Below, in pieces: positions 19,931 to 29,599 of a stretch of 64,000 nucleotides of DNA (within the stretch, counting starts at the first letter, position 1; each line of letters opens with the position of its first letter). This DNA is from CAIKZJ01 sp041675325 (GTDB lineage Bacteria > Bacteroidota > Ignavibacteria > Tepidaquicellales > Tepidaquicellaceae): positions 1 to 64,000 of the forward strand of contig JBAYUG010000007.1 in the NCBI GenBank assembly GCA_041675325.1, written 5' to 3'. Made by a program: the position numbers and the translations under genes. Below the pieces are notes generated by a model. That model saw only the letters and a list, made by a program, of their open reading frames with translations, searched no databases and was not told the origin of the DNA.

Positions 19931-20899
19931 TTATTTCTCAAGCTTATCGAAATCTATATGATCCTTTTTATTTAATATCTGAACTGCAAATACACCTAAA
20001 ATTACTGCGAACCATAAAGTTGCAACTCTTATTATCATCGTTGATGCTACCGATATATCTTTTGGTATTTTTAGAAGTAACAACAGACCTGTAAGCGTCG
20101 CTTCCGTTACTCCGAGCCCTCCCGGCAGCATTGCAATTGCTCCGACCAGTGTTGAGAATCCGTATATGAATGTTGCCGAAATCAGACTAACTTCAATATT
20201 TGACACGCCCGAGAAAACGTGCAGTACTACATAAAATCCAAGACATTCTAGGAACCATGCTCCGGTGCTAATAACAACAACCAATATTAAAGGTTTTATT
20301 TTTATAAGAACATAAATGCTGTCATAAGCTGAATATAGCTTATCCGTGTGCTTTGCAGTAAAACTAAATTTGGATAATAAAGTTATTATTTTATGTGATA
20401 ATGTTTTTGAACTAAGTACTAATGTCAGCAAAATAAAAACAACCCCTGTAGCTAAAACTATTTCAACTCCATAACCAAATACAACCGCTCCGATTGAGCA
20501 CAATATCACTATCGAAAGAAAGTCTGTTATTCTTTCGGCGAGTATTATCGGTGCTGATACGCTTACAGGTGTGCCTGTTTCCTCTTTTAGTAAAAACGAT
20601 TTAAGCACTTCTCCCATCTTTCCGGGTGTAACGCTCATTATAAACGAACCAATGAAAATAAGAAAGGATTTTGATGGTTTAATCTTTATGTTCAATATGT
20701 GAAGATAATACTGCCATTTTGCAAACCTTACAAGATAGTTCCCGAAGGATAGTGCAAGAACCACGGGAAACCAAACCCATGAGAATTTTGAGAATGCTAT
20801 CAGGAGGTTTCCGAAATCAGCATAGATGCTGAAAGCAAGAAAAATTACAGCACCAAAAGATACCGATAGTAATATTTTCTTCTTATATTTTCTAAACAT
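19931..20899 (-). CDS. UPF0104/lysylphosphatidylglycerol synthase TM-region family flippase-like protein
   Basis: 322 aa integral membrane protein with about 8 predicted helices. The family signature is present as FIGSFIMSVTPGKMGEVLKSFLL (about 81-103), followed by SAPIILAERITDFLSI, and near the end LPGGLGVTEATLTGLLLLL (about 259-277). Members include the membrane part of MprF and AglD-like proteins thought to move lipids or lipid-linked sugars. There is no soluble aminoacyltransferase domain, so it is not a full MprF. Its ATG directly follows the stop of maf (adjacent bases), indicating co-transcription. Confidence 0.85.
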   Translation of the reverse strand: MFRKYKKKILLSVSFGAVIFLAFSIYADFGNLLIAFSKFSWVWFPVVLALSFGNYLVRFAKWQYYLHILNIKIKPSKSFLIFIGSFIMSVTPGKMGEVLKSFLLKEETGTPVSVSAPIILAERITDFLSIVILCSIGAVVFGYGVEIVLATGVVFILLTLVLSSKTLSHKIITLLSKFSFTAKHTDKLYSAYDSIYVLIKIKPLILVVVISTGAWFLECLGFYVVLHVFSGVSNIEVSLISATFIYGFSTLVGAIAMLPGGLGVTEATLTGLLLLLKIPKDISVASTMIIRVATLWFAVILGVFAVQILNKKDHIDFDKLEK

Positions 20900-21478
20900 C
20901 TAAAACGTAGATTGAATTAGTTCGTATAGTTTTACTAGCGGCAGTCCGACCACGTTATAATAATCTCCTGTTATCTTAGCAATGAAAAGGCATCCGAAAT
21001 CCTCCTGAATGCCATAAGCACCAGCTTTATCAAGCGGTTTGAATTTCTTTACGTAGTAATTTATTTCTTCATCGGTTAGGTTCCTAAATTCAACCGTAGT
21101 CTTCTCGTGCCCGTACTTCTCTTTGCCTGTTACATTATTCAATACATTCACACCTGTATAGACTATGTGTTTTTTTCCGCTAAGTATTCTCAGGAACTTT
21201 GCTGCTTCTTTAAGGTTGCGTGGTTTGTTTAGAATTCGATTATTGAGATATACTACTGTGTCTGCACTGATTACAATTCTATCTTTGTAATTATGTGCAA
21301 CTGCCCGCGATTTTCTCTGTGCATTTGTGCGTACAGAAATATGTGGTATCTTGCCTGAGACTTCCCTTGCATTCGATTCAGCTACCTGAAAGTCAAACCC
21401 CAGTTGTTTCAAAAGATGTTTTCTTCTCGGTGATTTAGATGCTAAGATATACTTTGCCGAAAGTACTTTGTCAAGCAT
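20900..21478 (-). CDS. maf: Maf family nucleoside triphosphate pyrophosphatase
   Basis: 192 aa house-cleaning pyrophosphatase that hydrolyses dTTP/UTP or modified nucleotides. The Maf signature SKSPRRKHLLKQLGF is at residues 14-28, VISADTVVYLN carries the catalytic Asp near 72, and KPRNLKEAAKFLRILSG and DKAGAYGIQ follow near 90 and 155. The start overlaps the stop of proS by 8 bp (ATGCTTGA). Length and motifs are complete. Whether it is the YhdE or YceF subtype cannot be stated. Confidence 0.93.
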   Translation of the reverse strand: MLDKVLSAKYILASKSPRRKHLLKQLGFDFQVAESNAREVSGKIPHISVRTNAQRKSRAVAHNYKDRIVISADTVVYLNNRILNKPRNLKEAAKFLRILSGKKHIVYTGVNVLNNVTGKEKYGHEKTTVEFRNLTDEEINYYVKKFKPLDKAGAYGIQEDFGCLFIAKITGDYYNVVGLPLVKLYELIQSTF

Positions 21479-23192
21479 TAAGGAAGGTGTTAAGTTTTGG
21501 TATTATCTCATCCTTCGACACAATGCTTCTCTCTCCTGATTTTCTCACTTTGAATTCAATATTTCCGTTCTTGAAGTTCTTCTCGCCAACAATGATATGA
21601 TATGGAATACCAATAAGGTCTGCATCCTTGAACTTGAATCCGGGCCTCAGGTCATCTCTATCGTCATAAAGTACATCCACATTCATTTTATTCAGCTCTT
21701 CATAAAGCGAATCGCAGTATTCTGTAATTTCTTTGCTCTGTGTTGTAATATTAATAAGTATTACTTTGAAAGGCGCTATCTCGCCGTTCCATATAATTCC
21801 GTTTTCATCGTGATTCTGCTCTATATGAGAAGCTATTATCCTCTCTACTCCAATTCCGTAGCTTCCCATAATGATAGGATTTTCTTTTCCATCCTTATCC
21901 AGAAATTTTGCTCCGAGTGATACTGAATACTTCGTCCCCAGTTTGAATATATGCCCTACTTCGATTGCCTTTGTTACACGAAGCTTACTCGACTTATCAA
22001 GAGTAAGTTCGCCTTCTTTTACTGTGCGTAAATCATGATATTTTATTCCCTGAACATCACGTTTCAGGTCAATGTACTTTATGTGATAATCATTCTTGTT
22101 AGCACCGCTTACAAGATCATCAGCTTCCATCAGTCTCAGGTCAGCAACAATTTCAATCTTTCCTTTTAAGCCTATCGGACCTATTGAACCCGCTTCTGCT
22201 CCGGTTATTTCCATCAGCTCTTCAGGATGTCCGGGTCTAAGGTTTGCTCCGAACAATGACTGCAGCTTTGTCTCGTTTACTTCATCATCACCGCAAACGA
22301 GTGCAAGCAGATATTTATCTTTTTCAGTCTCTGTCTTTGCGGGAATGACAAATACTCTCGATTTTGCCAAACGTGACTTATCCGTTATGTTAAGAAATCC
22401 TGCAAGCTCTTCTATTGATTTAATGTTGGGAGTATGAAATTCTTCGTAAGAAAGGTTTGTATTCTTTCTTGAAACACTTTCGACATTAGAAACTGCTACT
22501 TCAAGGTTCGATGAGTACTTTCCGTCTTCGCTTATAACTACAATATCCTCGCCTGCTTCCGATTCCACCATAAACTCTTCAGACTTTGTTCCTCCCATCG
22601 CTCCGCTTGAAGCCGATACTGCAAAGAATTTTAATCCACATCTCGTGAAAATATTCCTGTATGCCTTATCTTGCAATTCGTAAGAAGCATCAAGTCCTTC
22701 CCATGTCGCATCGAAAGAATAGGCATCCTTCATCGTGAACTGCCTGCCCCGAAGTACGCCTGATTTCGGACGGGATTCATTCCTGAATTTCGTTTGTATC
22801 TGGTACCACATCTGCGGAAGCTGTTTGTATGAAGTTATGTAATTTCTTGATATTGATGTAAAGACCTCTTCATGCGTCGGCGCTAGAACAAGTTCCCTGT
22901 TCTTTATCCTAAATATAATATCTCCGAAATCATCAAGCCTTCCCGTCTCATTCCATAGCTCATTCGGCGAAAGTGCAGGTAGAAGGAATTCATTTCCTCC
23001 TATTGCATTCATCTCCTCACGTATTATTTTCTCAACCTTGTTCTTCACAATAAGTCCAAGCGGCAATACTGAATAAACACCTGAAGTAAGCAAACGAAAA
23101 AGTCCTGCCCTTATTGAAAGTTTATGCGATGCTACCAATGCATCAGTCGGATCTTCCTTTTGAGTCGGTAAAAAAAACTTTGATAATCTCAT
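21471..23192 (-). CDS. proS: Prolyl-tRNA synthetase, bacterial type
   Basis: 573 aa class II aminoacyl-tRNA synthetase that charges tRNA-Pro. The catalytic core shows LVLAPTHEEVF (101-111), SGVLRGRQFTMKDAYSF (144-160) and motif 3 in MGSYGIGVERIIA near 445. The approximately 180-residue editing insertion lies between about 220 and 400, as in bacterial-type ProS. The C-terminal anticodon-binding domain includes VLYDDRDDLRPGFKFKDADLIGIP. It heads the proS-maf-UPF0104 run. A tRNA-Pro(GGG) gene lies about 6 kb away. Confidence 0.97.
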   Translation of the reverse strand: MRLSKFFLPTQKEDPTDALVASHKLSIRAGLFRLLTSGVYSVLPLGLIVKNKVEKIIREEMNAIGGNEFLLPALSPNELWNETGRLDDFGDIIFRIKNRELVLAPTHEEVFTSISRNYITSYKQLPQMWYQIQTKFRNESRPKSGVLRGRQFTMKDAYSFDATWEGLDASYELQDKAYRNIFTRCGLKFFAVSASSGAMGGTKSEEFMVESEAGEDIVVISEDGKYSSNLEVAVSNVESVSRKNTNLSYEEFHTPNIKSIEELAGFLNITDKSRLAKSRVFVIPAKTETEKDKYLLALVCGDDEVNETKLQSLFGANLRPGHPEELMEITGAEAGSIGPIGLKGKIEIVADLRLMEADDLVSGANKNDYHIKYIDLKRDVQGIKYHDLRTVKEGELTLDKSSKLRVTKAIEVGHIFKLGTKYSVSLGAKFLDKDGKENPIIMGSYGIGVERIIASHIEQNHDENGIIWNGEIAPFKVILINITTQSKEITEYCDSLYEELNKMNVDVLYDDRDDLRPGFKFKDADLIGIPYHIIVGEKNFKNGNIEFKVRKSGERSIVSKDEIIPKLNTFLNA

Positions 23193-23404
23193 TCTTGTCT
23201 GTTATTTTATCGCTTTCCTATATTCATCAAGGAATAGCACGAAAAGTGAAATATACGTAATTTAGAACCTCTATTCTATTGAAAGTCGAGTCTGTATTCA
23301 TTGTCTTTAAAGTAGCATTCAAAATATTTATATTATTTTAATGTGATATTCTTTTATGTTTAGCAGTATTAGATATAATAATTATATAAAATATTTCAAT
23401 CTTT

Positions 23405-24154
23405 ATGATAAAAGTAGTAAAAAGATACATTACGGAGAAATTCCTTAAAAAGAGGGGCTACCAGCTCAGGCCATTTCCTGAATACAGTCAGGATGAAATA
23501 AGAAGAATCAAAATGATGAAATACTACAATATAGATACTTTAATTGACGTTGGTGCAAACTCAGGACAGTACGGCTCATTCGTAAGAACATTGGGATACG
23601 ACAAAAAAATCGTTTCCTTTGAACCTCTCAATGATGCTTTTTCCCTTCTACAAGAAGTGTCTAAGGACGATATTAACTGGTTCGTTAACAACTATGCTTT
23701 GGGAAATGAAAATACTAAAAGTTTAATCCATATATCAGGAAATTCTTACAGTAGTTCAATACTTGACATGCTTGATACTCACCTTAACGCAGCTCCTGAA
23801 TCTGCATATATATCTACACAAGAAATAGAGATAAAGACATTTAATTCAGTTTACTCGCAGTTCTGTACAGATAAAAATAATATAATGTTAAAAATAGATA
23901 CACAGGGTTATGAAAAGAACGTACTCGATGGTGTTGGAGATTTTCTTAAACATATTTCTATTCTCGATCTTGAAATGTCACTTGTGCCTCTTTATGAAAA
24001 CGGAATACTTTTTATGGAAATGTTTGATTATGTTGGATCAAAAGGGTTTAAACTTTTTTCACTAGAAAATGAGTTCAGTGATGAAACAAGCGGACAATTA
24101 TTACAGGTTAACGGAATATTCATAAACAATAGTAGAATCCAGAACTTAAAATGA
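23405..24154 (+). CDS. FkbM family methyltransferase
   Basis: 249 aa. Motif I is TLIDVGANSGQYGSFV (45-60), followed by KIVSFEPLNDAF near 71 and the later IMLKIDTQGYEKNVLDGV near 162, all diagnostic of FkbM enzymes, which O-methylate sugars or polyketides. It is divergent from proS with about 210 bp of AT-rich sequence between, and is monocistronic. A role in decorating the surface polysaccharide or a glycan is plausible but not shown. Confidence 0.9.
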   Translation: MIKVVKRYITEKFLKKRGYQLRPFPEYSQDEIRRIKMMKYYNIDTLIDVGANSGQYGSFVRTLGYDKKIVSFEPLNDAFSLLQEVSKDDINWFVNNYALGNENTKSLIHISGNSYSSSILDMLDTHLNAAPESAYISTQEIEIKTFNSVYSQFCTDKNNIMLKIDTQGYEKNVLDGVGDFLKHISILDLEMSLVPLYENGILFMEMFDYVGSKGFKLFSLENEFSDETSGQLLQVNGIFINNSRIQNLK

Positions 24155-24266
24155 TATTCGTAGTTATACTTTTCCTTACCTGTTCACATAATTTATTTTT
24201 AGTTGATTAGTTTTAATTTTCTTTTTCACTTAAGTTATTTATTAACATTAAGTTAACATATATTAT

Positions 24267-24914
24267 ATGTGTTCGAGATTTGAGAATAAGGAAACGGGAG
24301 AATCGATATTTAAGAAGTTTGAAAAGGACTTCTTAATGCTTAATCTTGCCCCGAAGAATTTAAAGCAAATTAATATTGCGCCAAGCGATGATATTCTGGT
24401 CATTCAGAAAAAAGATAAGCAGTTTGAGATAAAGTGTTTCACCTGGGGAATCAAATTTCCCGGAGAAAAGTCACCGCTGATATTCAACTCACGAATAGAA
24501 AAAATTTCTGAAAAGCCGTACTGGAATGAACTGTTTAAAATTAGCAGGTGTATTATTCCTGCAACAGCATTCTATGAGTGGCAGTCATACGGCACTGGAA
24601 GTAAATCAATTAAGATACCACAAAAGATATGGTTTGAGGCTATGCCTCTTTTCTTTATAGCAGGTATTTATGTTAAAAATGATAATGGAATCTTTGCATC
24701 ATTAATTACATCACCTCCAAACACAACAATTGCAAAGATTCACAACAGGATGCCTGTGATTTTAAGTAAAGATGAAGCAATGGAGTTTTTAAGTTCAGAT
24801 GAAAATGAAGCATTGAATTTTTGCAAACCTCTGGTGGAAAATATTCCCATGAAAATTGAAATTGCCGAGGACATACTAACTGATAAACAAAGAGAGTTTC
24901 TCAAAGAAAAATAA
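24267..24914 (+). CDS. SOS response-associated peptidase (SRAP/YedK-HMCES family)
   Basis: 215 aa. The N-terminal MCSR supplies the catalytic Cys2, which forms a covalent thiazolidine crosslink with abasic sites in single-stranded DNA. Other family residues are present: FNSRIEKI (Asn74, Arg76), IIPATAFYEWQ with Glu104, and IHNRMPVIL with His159. Length is usual. The family is known for protecting abasic sites during replication. No LexA-type operator is recognised in the upstream 110 bp. A strong hairpin (24917-24940) follows the stop. Confidence 0.93.
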   Translation: MCSRFENKETGESIFKKFEKDFLMLNLAPKNLKQINIAPSDDILVIQKKDKQFEIKCFTWGIKFPGEKSPLIFNSRIEKISEKPYWNELFKISRCIIPATAFYEWQSYGTGSKSIKIPQKIWFEAMPLFFIAGIYVKNDNGIFASLITSPPNTTIAKIHNRMPVILSKDEAMEFLSSDENEALNFCKPLVENIPMKIEIAEDILTDKQREFLKEK

Positions 24915-24916
24915 AA

Positions 24917-24940
24917 AAGGGATATCGGATGATATCCCTT
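24917..24940. terminator. Bidirectional intrinsic terminator
   Basis: A perfect 10-bp stem (AAGGGATATC / GATATCCCTT) with a GGAT loop, preceded by A-rich and followed by T-rich sequence, between convergent genes ending at 24914 and 24965. An almost identical copy lies at 27065-27088. Confidence 0.85.
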
Positions 24941-24964
24941 TTAATATATTTTGAACGATTATTT

Positions 24965-26941
24965 TTATTTCATTAATATCATTTTCTTCACGTCTGTAAA
25001 GCTTCCTGCTTCAATTTTGTAATAATATACACCAGTCGAAAGTGAATTTGCATTAAACAATACAAAGTGATTGCCCGGATCCTGTTTTTCGTTCAGGAAT
25101 GATGCAACTTGTTTTCCGAGTGTATTGAATACAGTTATCTTTACGTCAGAAGCTTTTGCTATTGAATAGTTAATCCTTGTTACAGGGTTGAACGGGTTCG
25201 GATAGTTTTGCTCGAGCTTGAAAGATAACGGGGTTTCACTGCCGGTTATTGAAGTCGGACCGCTAACTGTAATAGCAACTGATCTCTGATGTACAGGTGT
25301 ACCGTTAGGACCTCTTGCTGTTATTTTCAATACGTATGCACCTGGTGTAACATTATTCACTGTGACCCTTACGTTTAACGAATCAGGATATGAAGTAAGT
25401 TTGTTACCGCTTGGATAAGTTATATCAAATGAACCAATTGCCGGTGTAGGAGTAATTTCATGAGTAACTACTACTGTATCAGTATATAGTTTAACAGCAG
25501 GTATTACCATTTTGAAATCTGCAAATCCATTTGGATTCGTAATTGTTCCTGAAGTTGGATTCATACGCATTGCAAAATCAGGCAAGTAAGAAGCATAACT
25601 TCCGTTATTATTATTCCTGAAATCTGCCCATATAATCATTGAGGATTTATTATTCGAAACAACAGAATTATAGTCTCCCTGATAAGCAGGAGCAGTTTGA
25701 TTGGCATATCTAATTTTAAACTTCTTGTTTGTAATTTTCTGGTTAGGAACAAACGAAACTCCTCCATCTGTTGAATATGACGCATAAACATTTATTGAGT
25801 CGTTGCCCGGTGTATCCCTGCAATCGTACCACATAGCGTATAATCTTCCTGTTTCTTTATCGCACCAGATAGCCGGATGATACTGATTATAAAGCCCTGT
25901 GTTGGCATCATCATTAACAAGTATGCTGTCTGACCATGTATCTCCATAATTGGTTGAGTATCTTGAAAATATATCGGCTTTATTTCCTGAACCTACAGGT
26001 CTGTTTGATGCATAAACGCAGTAAAGTCTTCCCCTGTACTGTCCCCAGCTGTTATCTGCGGCAATCATAGGATAAGGTCTGGTACGCATACTGCTAACTG
26101 TGGAACGACCCGATACTTCAGTACCGATAACGTTTGACCATTTTGCAGTTGAAACCGTGTCAAAATTCAGACCGCCATCAGTTGACCTAAAGAATGTATA
26201 AGTACCAGCATTGTTTGGACCTAAATGAGTAACAGCATATACAGAACCGCCTGAGATAAGACCGTTTGGTCCAACGCAAACCATTGCACCCGGAAAAGAA
26301 TGAGGTCTTAGAGTATCAGTGTTTTGAAAAGATACACCAAGGTTTGTGCTTCTGGCAACAACTGCACCGGAAGCTGTACCGTTTGTCATAATAGTGTAAA
26401 TATAGTTGGAATAGGGTCCTGCAGACTGGTCAGCACAAATCCAGTTTTTATCGTTTCCGGAAGTCGCTGAAGTATTCGTAAATAACCAGTTCTGACCGTT
26501 ATTCGTTGATTTAGCAACCCAGCAAGCAGTTATTGGACTTTTCATAGATTCATAATAAAGATTTCCCAGACTGTCGTAAGCAGTTACAGGGTCTCCGGCA
26601 GCATTCGGAAATGAGGGGTTGTTAATGAACCATGTAAGTCCTCCGTCATTTGTATAATGAGTGCCGTTTGTATTCCACGCATTGAAAAACTGCAGAGGGT
26701 TGTTTGGATTTGCTGATATATGACCCTCGGCGCCATTTACACCCATATCAAAATTATCGAAATCATTAATAGTTACAACAGCCATTGGGGTATAAAATAC
26801 CGGTGGTAAATTTTTGCGGAAGCTCTCAGGCATTCCGTCTTTATTCGGATCATCCATCTGTGAGATTGAAATACCCGCAAACACAAAGATGATCGAGATT
26901 GATATCAGGATAACCTGAAATAATGAAGCAACTTTTTTCAT
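24965..26941 (-). CDS. T9SS-exported sialidase/BNR-fold protein
   Basis: 658 aa secreted protein. A signal peptide is at about 1-28 (VILISISIIFVFAGISIS). The central region, about 60-460, has repeated ST(N/D)GGxxF/W and SxDGG motifs typical of BNR/sialidase-like beta-propellers (TNDGGLTWF, STDGGLNFD, STDGGVSFVPN). A beta-sandwich domain follows at about 475-560. The last 85 residues are a type A sorting domain starting LEQNYPNPFNPVTRINYS and ending GVYYYKIEAGSF. No clear enzymatic residues can be assigned. It is a tandem paralogue of 27113-29092: the C-terminal domains differ at about three residues while the N-terminal parts are much more diverged. Confidence 0.88.
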   Translation of the reverse strand: MKKVASLFQVILISISIIFVFAGISISQMDDPNKDGMPESFRKNLPPVFYTPMAVVTINDFDNFDMGVNGAEGHISANPNNPLQFFNAWNTNGTHYTNDGGLTWFINNPSFPNAAGDPVTAYDSLGNLYYESMKSPITACWVAKSTNNGQNWLFTNTSATSGNDKNWICADQSAGPYSNYIYTIMTNGTASGAVVARSTNLGVSFQNTDTLRPHSFPGAMVCVGPNGLISGGSVYAVTHLGPNNAGTYTFFRSTDGGLNFDTVSTAKWSNVIGTEVSGRSTVSSMRTRPYPMIAADNSWGQYRGRLYCVYASNRPVGSGNKADIFSRYSTNYGDTWSDSILVNDDANTGLYNQYHPAIWCDKETGRLYAMWYDCRDTPGNDSINVYASYSTDGGVSFVPNQKITNKKFKIRYANQTAPAYQGDYNSVVSNNKSSMIIWADFRNNNNGSYASYLPDFAMRMNPTSGTITNPNGFADFKMVIPAVKLYTDTVVVTHEITPTPAIGSFDITYPSGNKLTSYPDSLNVRVTVNNVTPGAYVLKITARGPNGTPVHQRSVAITVSGPTSITGSETPLSFKLEQNYPNPFNPVTRINYSIAKASDVKITVFNTLGKQVASFLNEKQDPGNHFVLFNANSLSTGVYYYKIEAGSFTDVKKMILMK

Positions 26942-27064
26942 TTATAGAGATTAAAATTATTTATAAAGGCATAAAATATTGATTCTCAGTTTATAATAAA
27001 AGGGTAACGTTCCAATTAAAGTTGAATAAGTAGGATAATAAATTAGTATACGTTATAAATAAAA

Positions 27065-27088
27065 AAGGGATATCGGATGATATCCCTT
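27065..27088 (-). terminator. Intrinsic terminator (copy of 24917-24940)
   Basis: The same 10-bp stem and GGAT loop as 24917-24940, with the same flanking text GATATATTTTGAACGA. It lies 25 bp past the stop of 27113-29092, showing that the 3' flank was duplicated with the gene. Confidence 0.8.
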
Positions 27089-27112
27089 TCGATATATTTT
27101 GAACGAATATTA

Positions 27113-29092
27113 TTATTTCATTAAGATCATTTTCTTCACTTCTGTGAAGCTACCAGCTTCTATCTTGTAGTAATAAACACCTGTTGAAAGTGAGTTAGCA
27201 TTGAACAATACGAAATGATTGCCCGGGTCCTGTTTTTCATTCAGGAATGATGCTACCTGTTTTCCAATAGTGTTGAATACTGTTATCTTTACGTCTGAGG
27301 CTTTTGCTATCGAATAGTTAATCCTTGTTACAGGGTTGAACGGATTCGGATAGTTCTGCTCAAGTTTGAATGTTAAAGGTGTTTCATTGCCTATTATTGA
27401 AGTCGCACCGGTTACAGTAATTGAAACTGCTCTCTTATGAACAGGTGTTCCATTTGGACCTTTTGCAAGAACATTAAGAACATAAGAACCAGGAGTAACG
27501 TTATTAACAGTAACTCTAACTGTTAAAGAGTCAGGATAAGAAGTCAGTTTATCTCCATTTGGAGTAGATACTACAAAATTACCTACCGCAGGTGTTGGTG
27601 TAACTTCACCAGAGACTATAACTGTATCGGTATAGAGTTTTACTGATGGAACCACCATTTTGAAATCTGCAAATCCATTTGGATTTGTAATAGTACCTTC
27701 GGTCGGATTCATTCTCATTGCAAAATCAGGGAAGTAACCTACATAATTTCCGAAAGTGTTATTTCTGAAATCTGTCCATGCGACCATCGACACTTTTCCG
27801 TTTGATGCAAGATAGTCGTAATCTCCCAGGTATGCAGGAGTACCTCCGTTACACGATGTACAGTTAATTCTGAATTTCTTGTTAGAGATTTTCTGGTTCG
27901 GAGCGAAAGTTAATCCTCCGTCTGTTGAGACTGTACCATATACAAAACAGCTATCGCTTGTCGGAGTATCGCGTGTATCAAGCCACTTAATATAAAGATG
28001 ACCTGTATTTATATCGCACCATGATGCAGGGAACCACTGATGATGGCTCTGAGTATTTACATCATCGTTAACTCTTACTGAGTCTGACCAGTTTGTGCCT
28101 TGATTGTCGGAATACCTTAAATAAATATTAGGTTTTTGTCCGCTTGAATTTGGGTTATTTCTGGTATAAACCAAATACAGTCTTCCTCTGTTGGCACCAT
28201 TGCTGTTATCAGCTATTATAAAAGGATAAGGTCTGGTTCTCATATTCTGAACCGAATGTCTTGAACTTACGTAAGTACCGACATAACCTGCAAAATTCTG
28301 TGAGCTTTTTAGTACCCAGTTTGTTCCGCCGTTTGTTGAGCAATAAAAATTATACGTAGCCGCAGTTGATGAACCAGTATGTGTAACTACAAAAGCAGCA
28401 CCACCGTTGGTTGAGCCATTTGGTCCGACGCATACCATCATACCCGGCAAAGTATTTGAGAAGGAACCAACCTGTGTAAATGTTGCACCAAGATCAGTAC
28501 TTCTTTTAATATTACCGGGAGTCATTACCTGATAAATATAATTTGCATAAGGACCGCCTGTCTGCACAGCAGCTATCCAGTTTTTGTCATTACCGGTACC
28601 GGCAAAGACTGTACTTGAATAATTTACACCACCGTTTGTAGATTTTGCAACTTTTGTACCTGTTATTGAACCATACATATTATCAAAATATAAATTCCCA
28701 AGTCCATCAAATGCCATTACAGGGTCACCTCTCATTGTGTTTGCCCATGTAGGCTGAGTTGATGCAAGCCAGTCAATACCGTTTATTGTGTAATAAGAAT
28801 AAGCACCGTATGAAGCGCTTAAGTTGTTCCAAGCCGCTGCAAAATTCATGGGATTAGTTGGATTACCTGCAATTTGAACTTCCGCGAAATCTGTACCAAT
28901 ATGCCAGTTATCATAATCTTCAATTGTTATGACAGCACCCGGCATATACATACTTGGAGGGAGCTCCGGTCTTACGTAAACAGGATAGTCACGGTTTGGG
29001 TCTACAACTTCCTGTGAATAAGAAATTTCTGTTCGGACAATACTGAAAAGTATTAACAAACAGGAAAGTAAGAATAGTCTTTTTAGAATCAT
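27113..29092 (-). CDS. T9SS-exported sialidase/BNR-fold protein (paralogue)
   Basis: 659 aa secreted protein with a signal peptide (FLLSCLLILFSIVRTEIS). It shows the same plan as its neighbour: propeller-like repeats with STNGGVNY, STNGGTNWVL and STDGGLTFAPN, the shared sentence RTRPYPFIIADNS, a beta-sandwich near 480-560 and the type A sorting domain LEQNYPNPFNP. A pair CTSC near residue 411 is absent in the paralogue. It is probably a surface-bound or released glycan or protein-binding protein; no enzymatic function is claimed. It is the distal member of a tandem duplication, 172 bp from its paralogue. Confidence 0.88.
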   Translation of the reverse strand: MILKRLFLLSCLLILFSIVRTEISYSQEVVDPNRDYPVYVRPELPPSMYMPGAVITIEDYDNWHIGTDFAEVQIAGNPTNPMNFAAAWNNLSASYGAYSYYTINGIDWLASTQPTWANTMRGDPVMAFDGLGNLYFDNMYGSITGTKVAKSTNGGVNYSSTVFAGTGNDKNWIAAVQTGGPYANYIYQVMTPGNIKRSTDLGATFTQVGSFSNTLPGMMVCVGPNGSTNGGAAFVVTHTGSSTAATYNFYCSTNGGTNWVLKSSQNFAGYVGTYVSSRHSVQNMRTRPYPFIIADNSNGANRGRLYLVYTRNNPNSSGQKPNIYLRYSDNQGTNWSDSVRVNDDVNTQSHHQWFPASWCDINTGHLYIKWLDTRDTPTSDSCFVYGTVSTDGGLTFAPNQKISNKKFRINCTSCNGGTPAYLGDYDYLASNGKVSMVAWTDFRNNTFGNYVGYFPDFAMRMNPTEGTITNPNGFADFKMVVPSVKLYTDTVIVSGEVTPTPAVGNFVVSTPNGDKLTSYPDSLTVRVTVNNVTPGSYVLNVLAKGPNGTPVHKRAVSITVTGATSIIGNETPLTFKLEQNYPNPFNPVTRINYSIAKASDVKITVFNTIGKQVASFLNEKQDPGNHFVLFNANSLSTGVYYYKIEAGSFTEVKKMILMK

Positions 29093-29204
29093 TAATGTTA
29101 CCCTTTATTTTTTAAATTAATTAAATATCATACAATAATATATTATTATGAGGAAAAAAGCAATTATATAACATTTAAAAAAGGATTGTAGAGTAATATT
29201 GATT

Positions 29205-29281
29205 TGGTCGGGATGGGCAGACTCGAACTGCCGGCCTCTTGAACCCCATTCAAGCGATCTAGCCAACTGATCTACACCCCG
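29205..29281 (-). tRNA. tRNA-Pro (anticodon GGG)
   Basis: Read on the minus strand the gene folds as a full cloverleaf: acceptor CGGGGTG / CATCCCG with one G-U pair, D-arm GATC/GATC, anticodon stem CTTGA/TCAAG with loop ATGGGGT (anticodon GGG), and T-arm GGCAG-TTCGAGT-CTGCC. The discriminator is A and the 3' CCA is encoded. Anticodon GGG reads CCC and CCU. It stands alone between the T9SS paralogues and the GT-C operon. Confidence 0.95.
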
Positions 29282-29357
29282 AGGATTGCAAAATATATAA
29301 AGATGGAATTATAAACAATTCAAAAGATGGAAATAGATAATGTTTAAAAGTGTGAAA

Positions 29358-29400
29358 AGAGGGTGATGAGAGGGTGATGAGAGGGTGATGAGAGGGTGAT
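29358..29400. repeat. Tandem repeat, 11-bp unit AGAGGGTGATG, about 4 copies
   Basis: Units start at 29358, 29369, 29380 and 29391; the last is one base short. Directly after it, to about 29455, is a looser repetition of ATTATCG/ATTATTG words, and a perfect 8-bp inverted repeat (TTTACTGT...ACAGTAAA) is at 29464-29483. The 29282-29599 interval holds no gene. Confidence 0.9.
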
Positions 29401-29599
29401 ACACCGCACTGATACTGTACTATTATCGCAGTATTATCGTACTATTATTGTATTTTGAGGGGTTTTACTGTTATTACAGTAAATTAGAAGTATTTTAGAA
29501 GGTATATATTGTGAATTGCCTTAACAGATGCAATATTTTGCTTATATTTATAATATAGTTATAAAATTGGAGAATGTCAAGGAGAAATAATATATTTAT

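Noticed and set aside
29358..29400. Tandem repeat as a possible CRISPR array
   Set aside because: The units are contiguous with no spacers and only 11 bp long.
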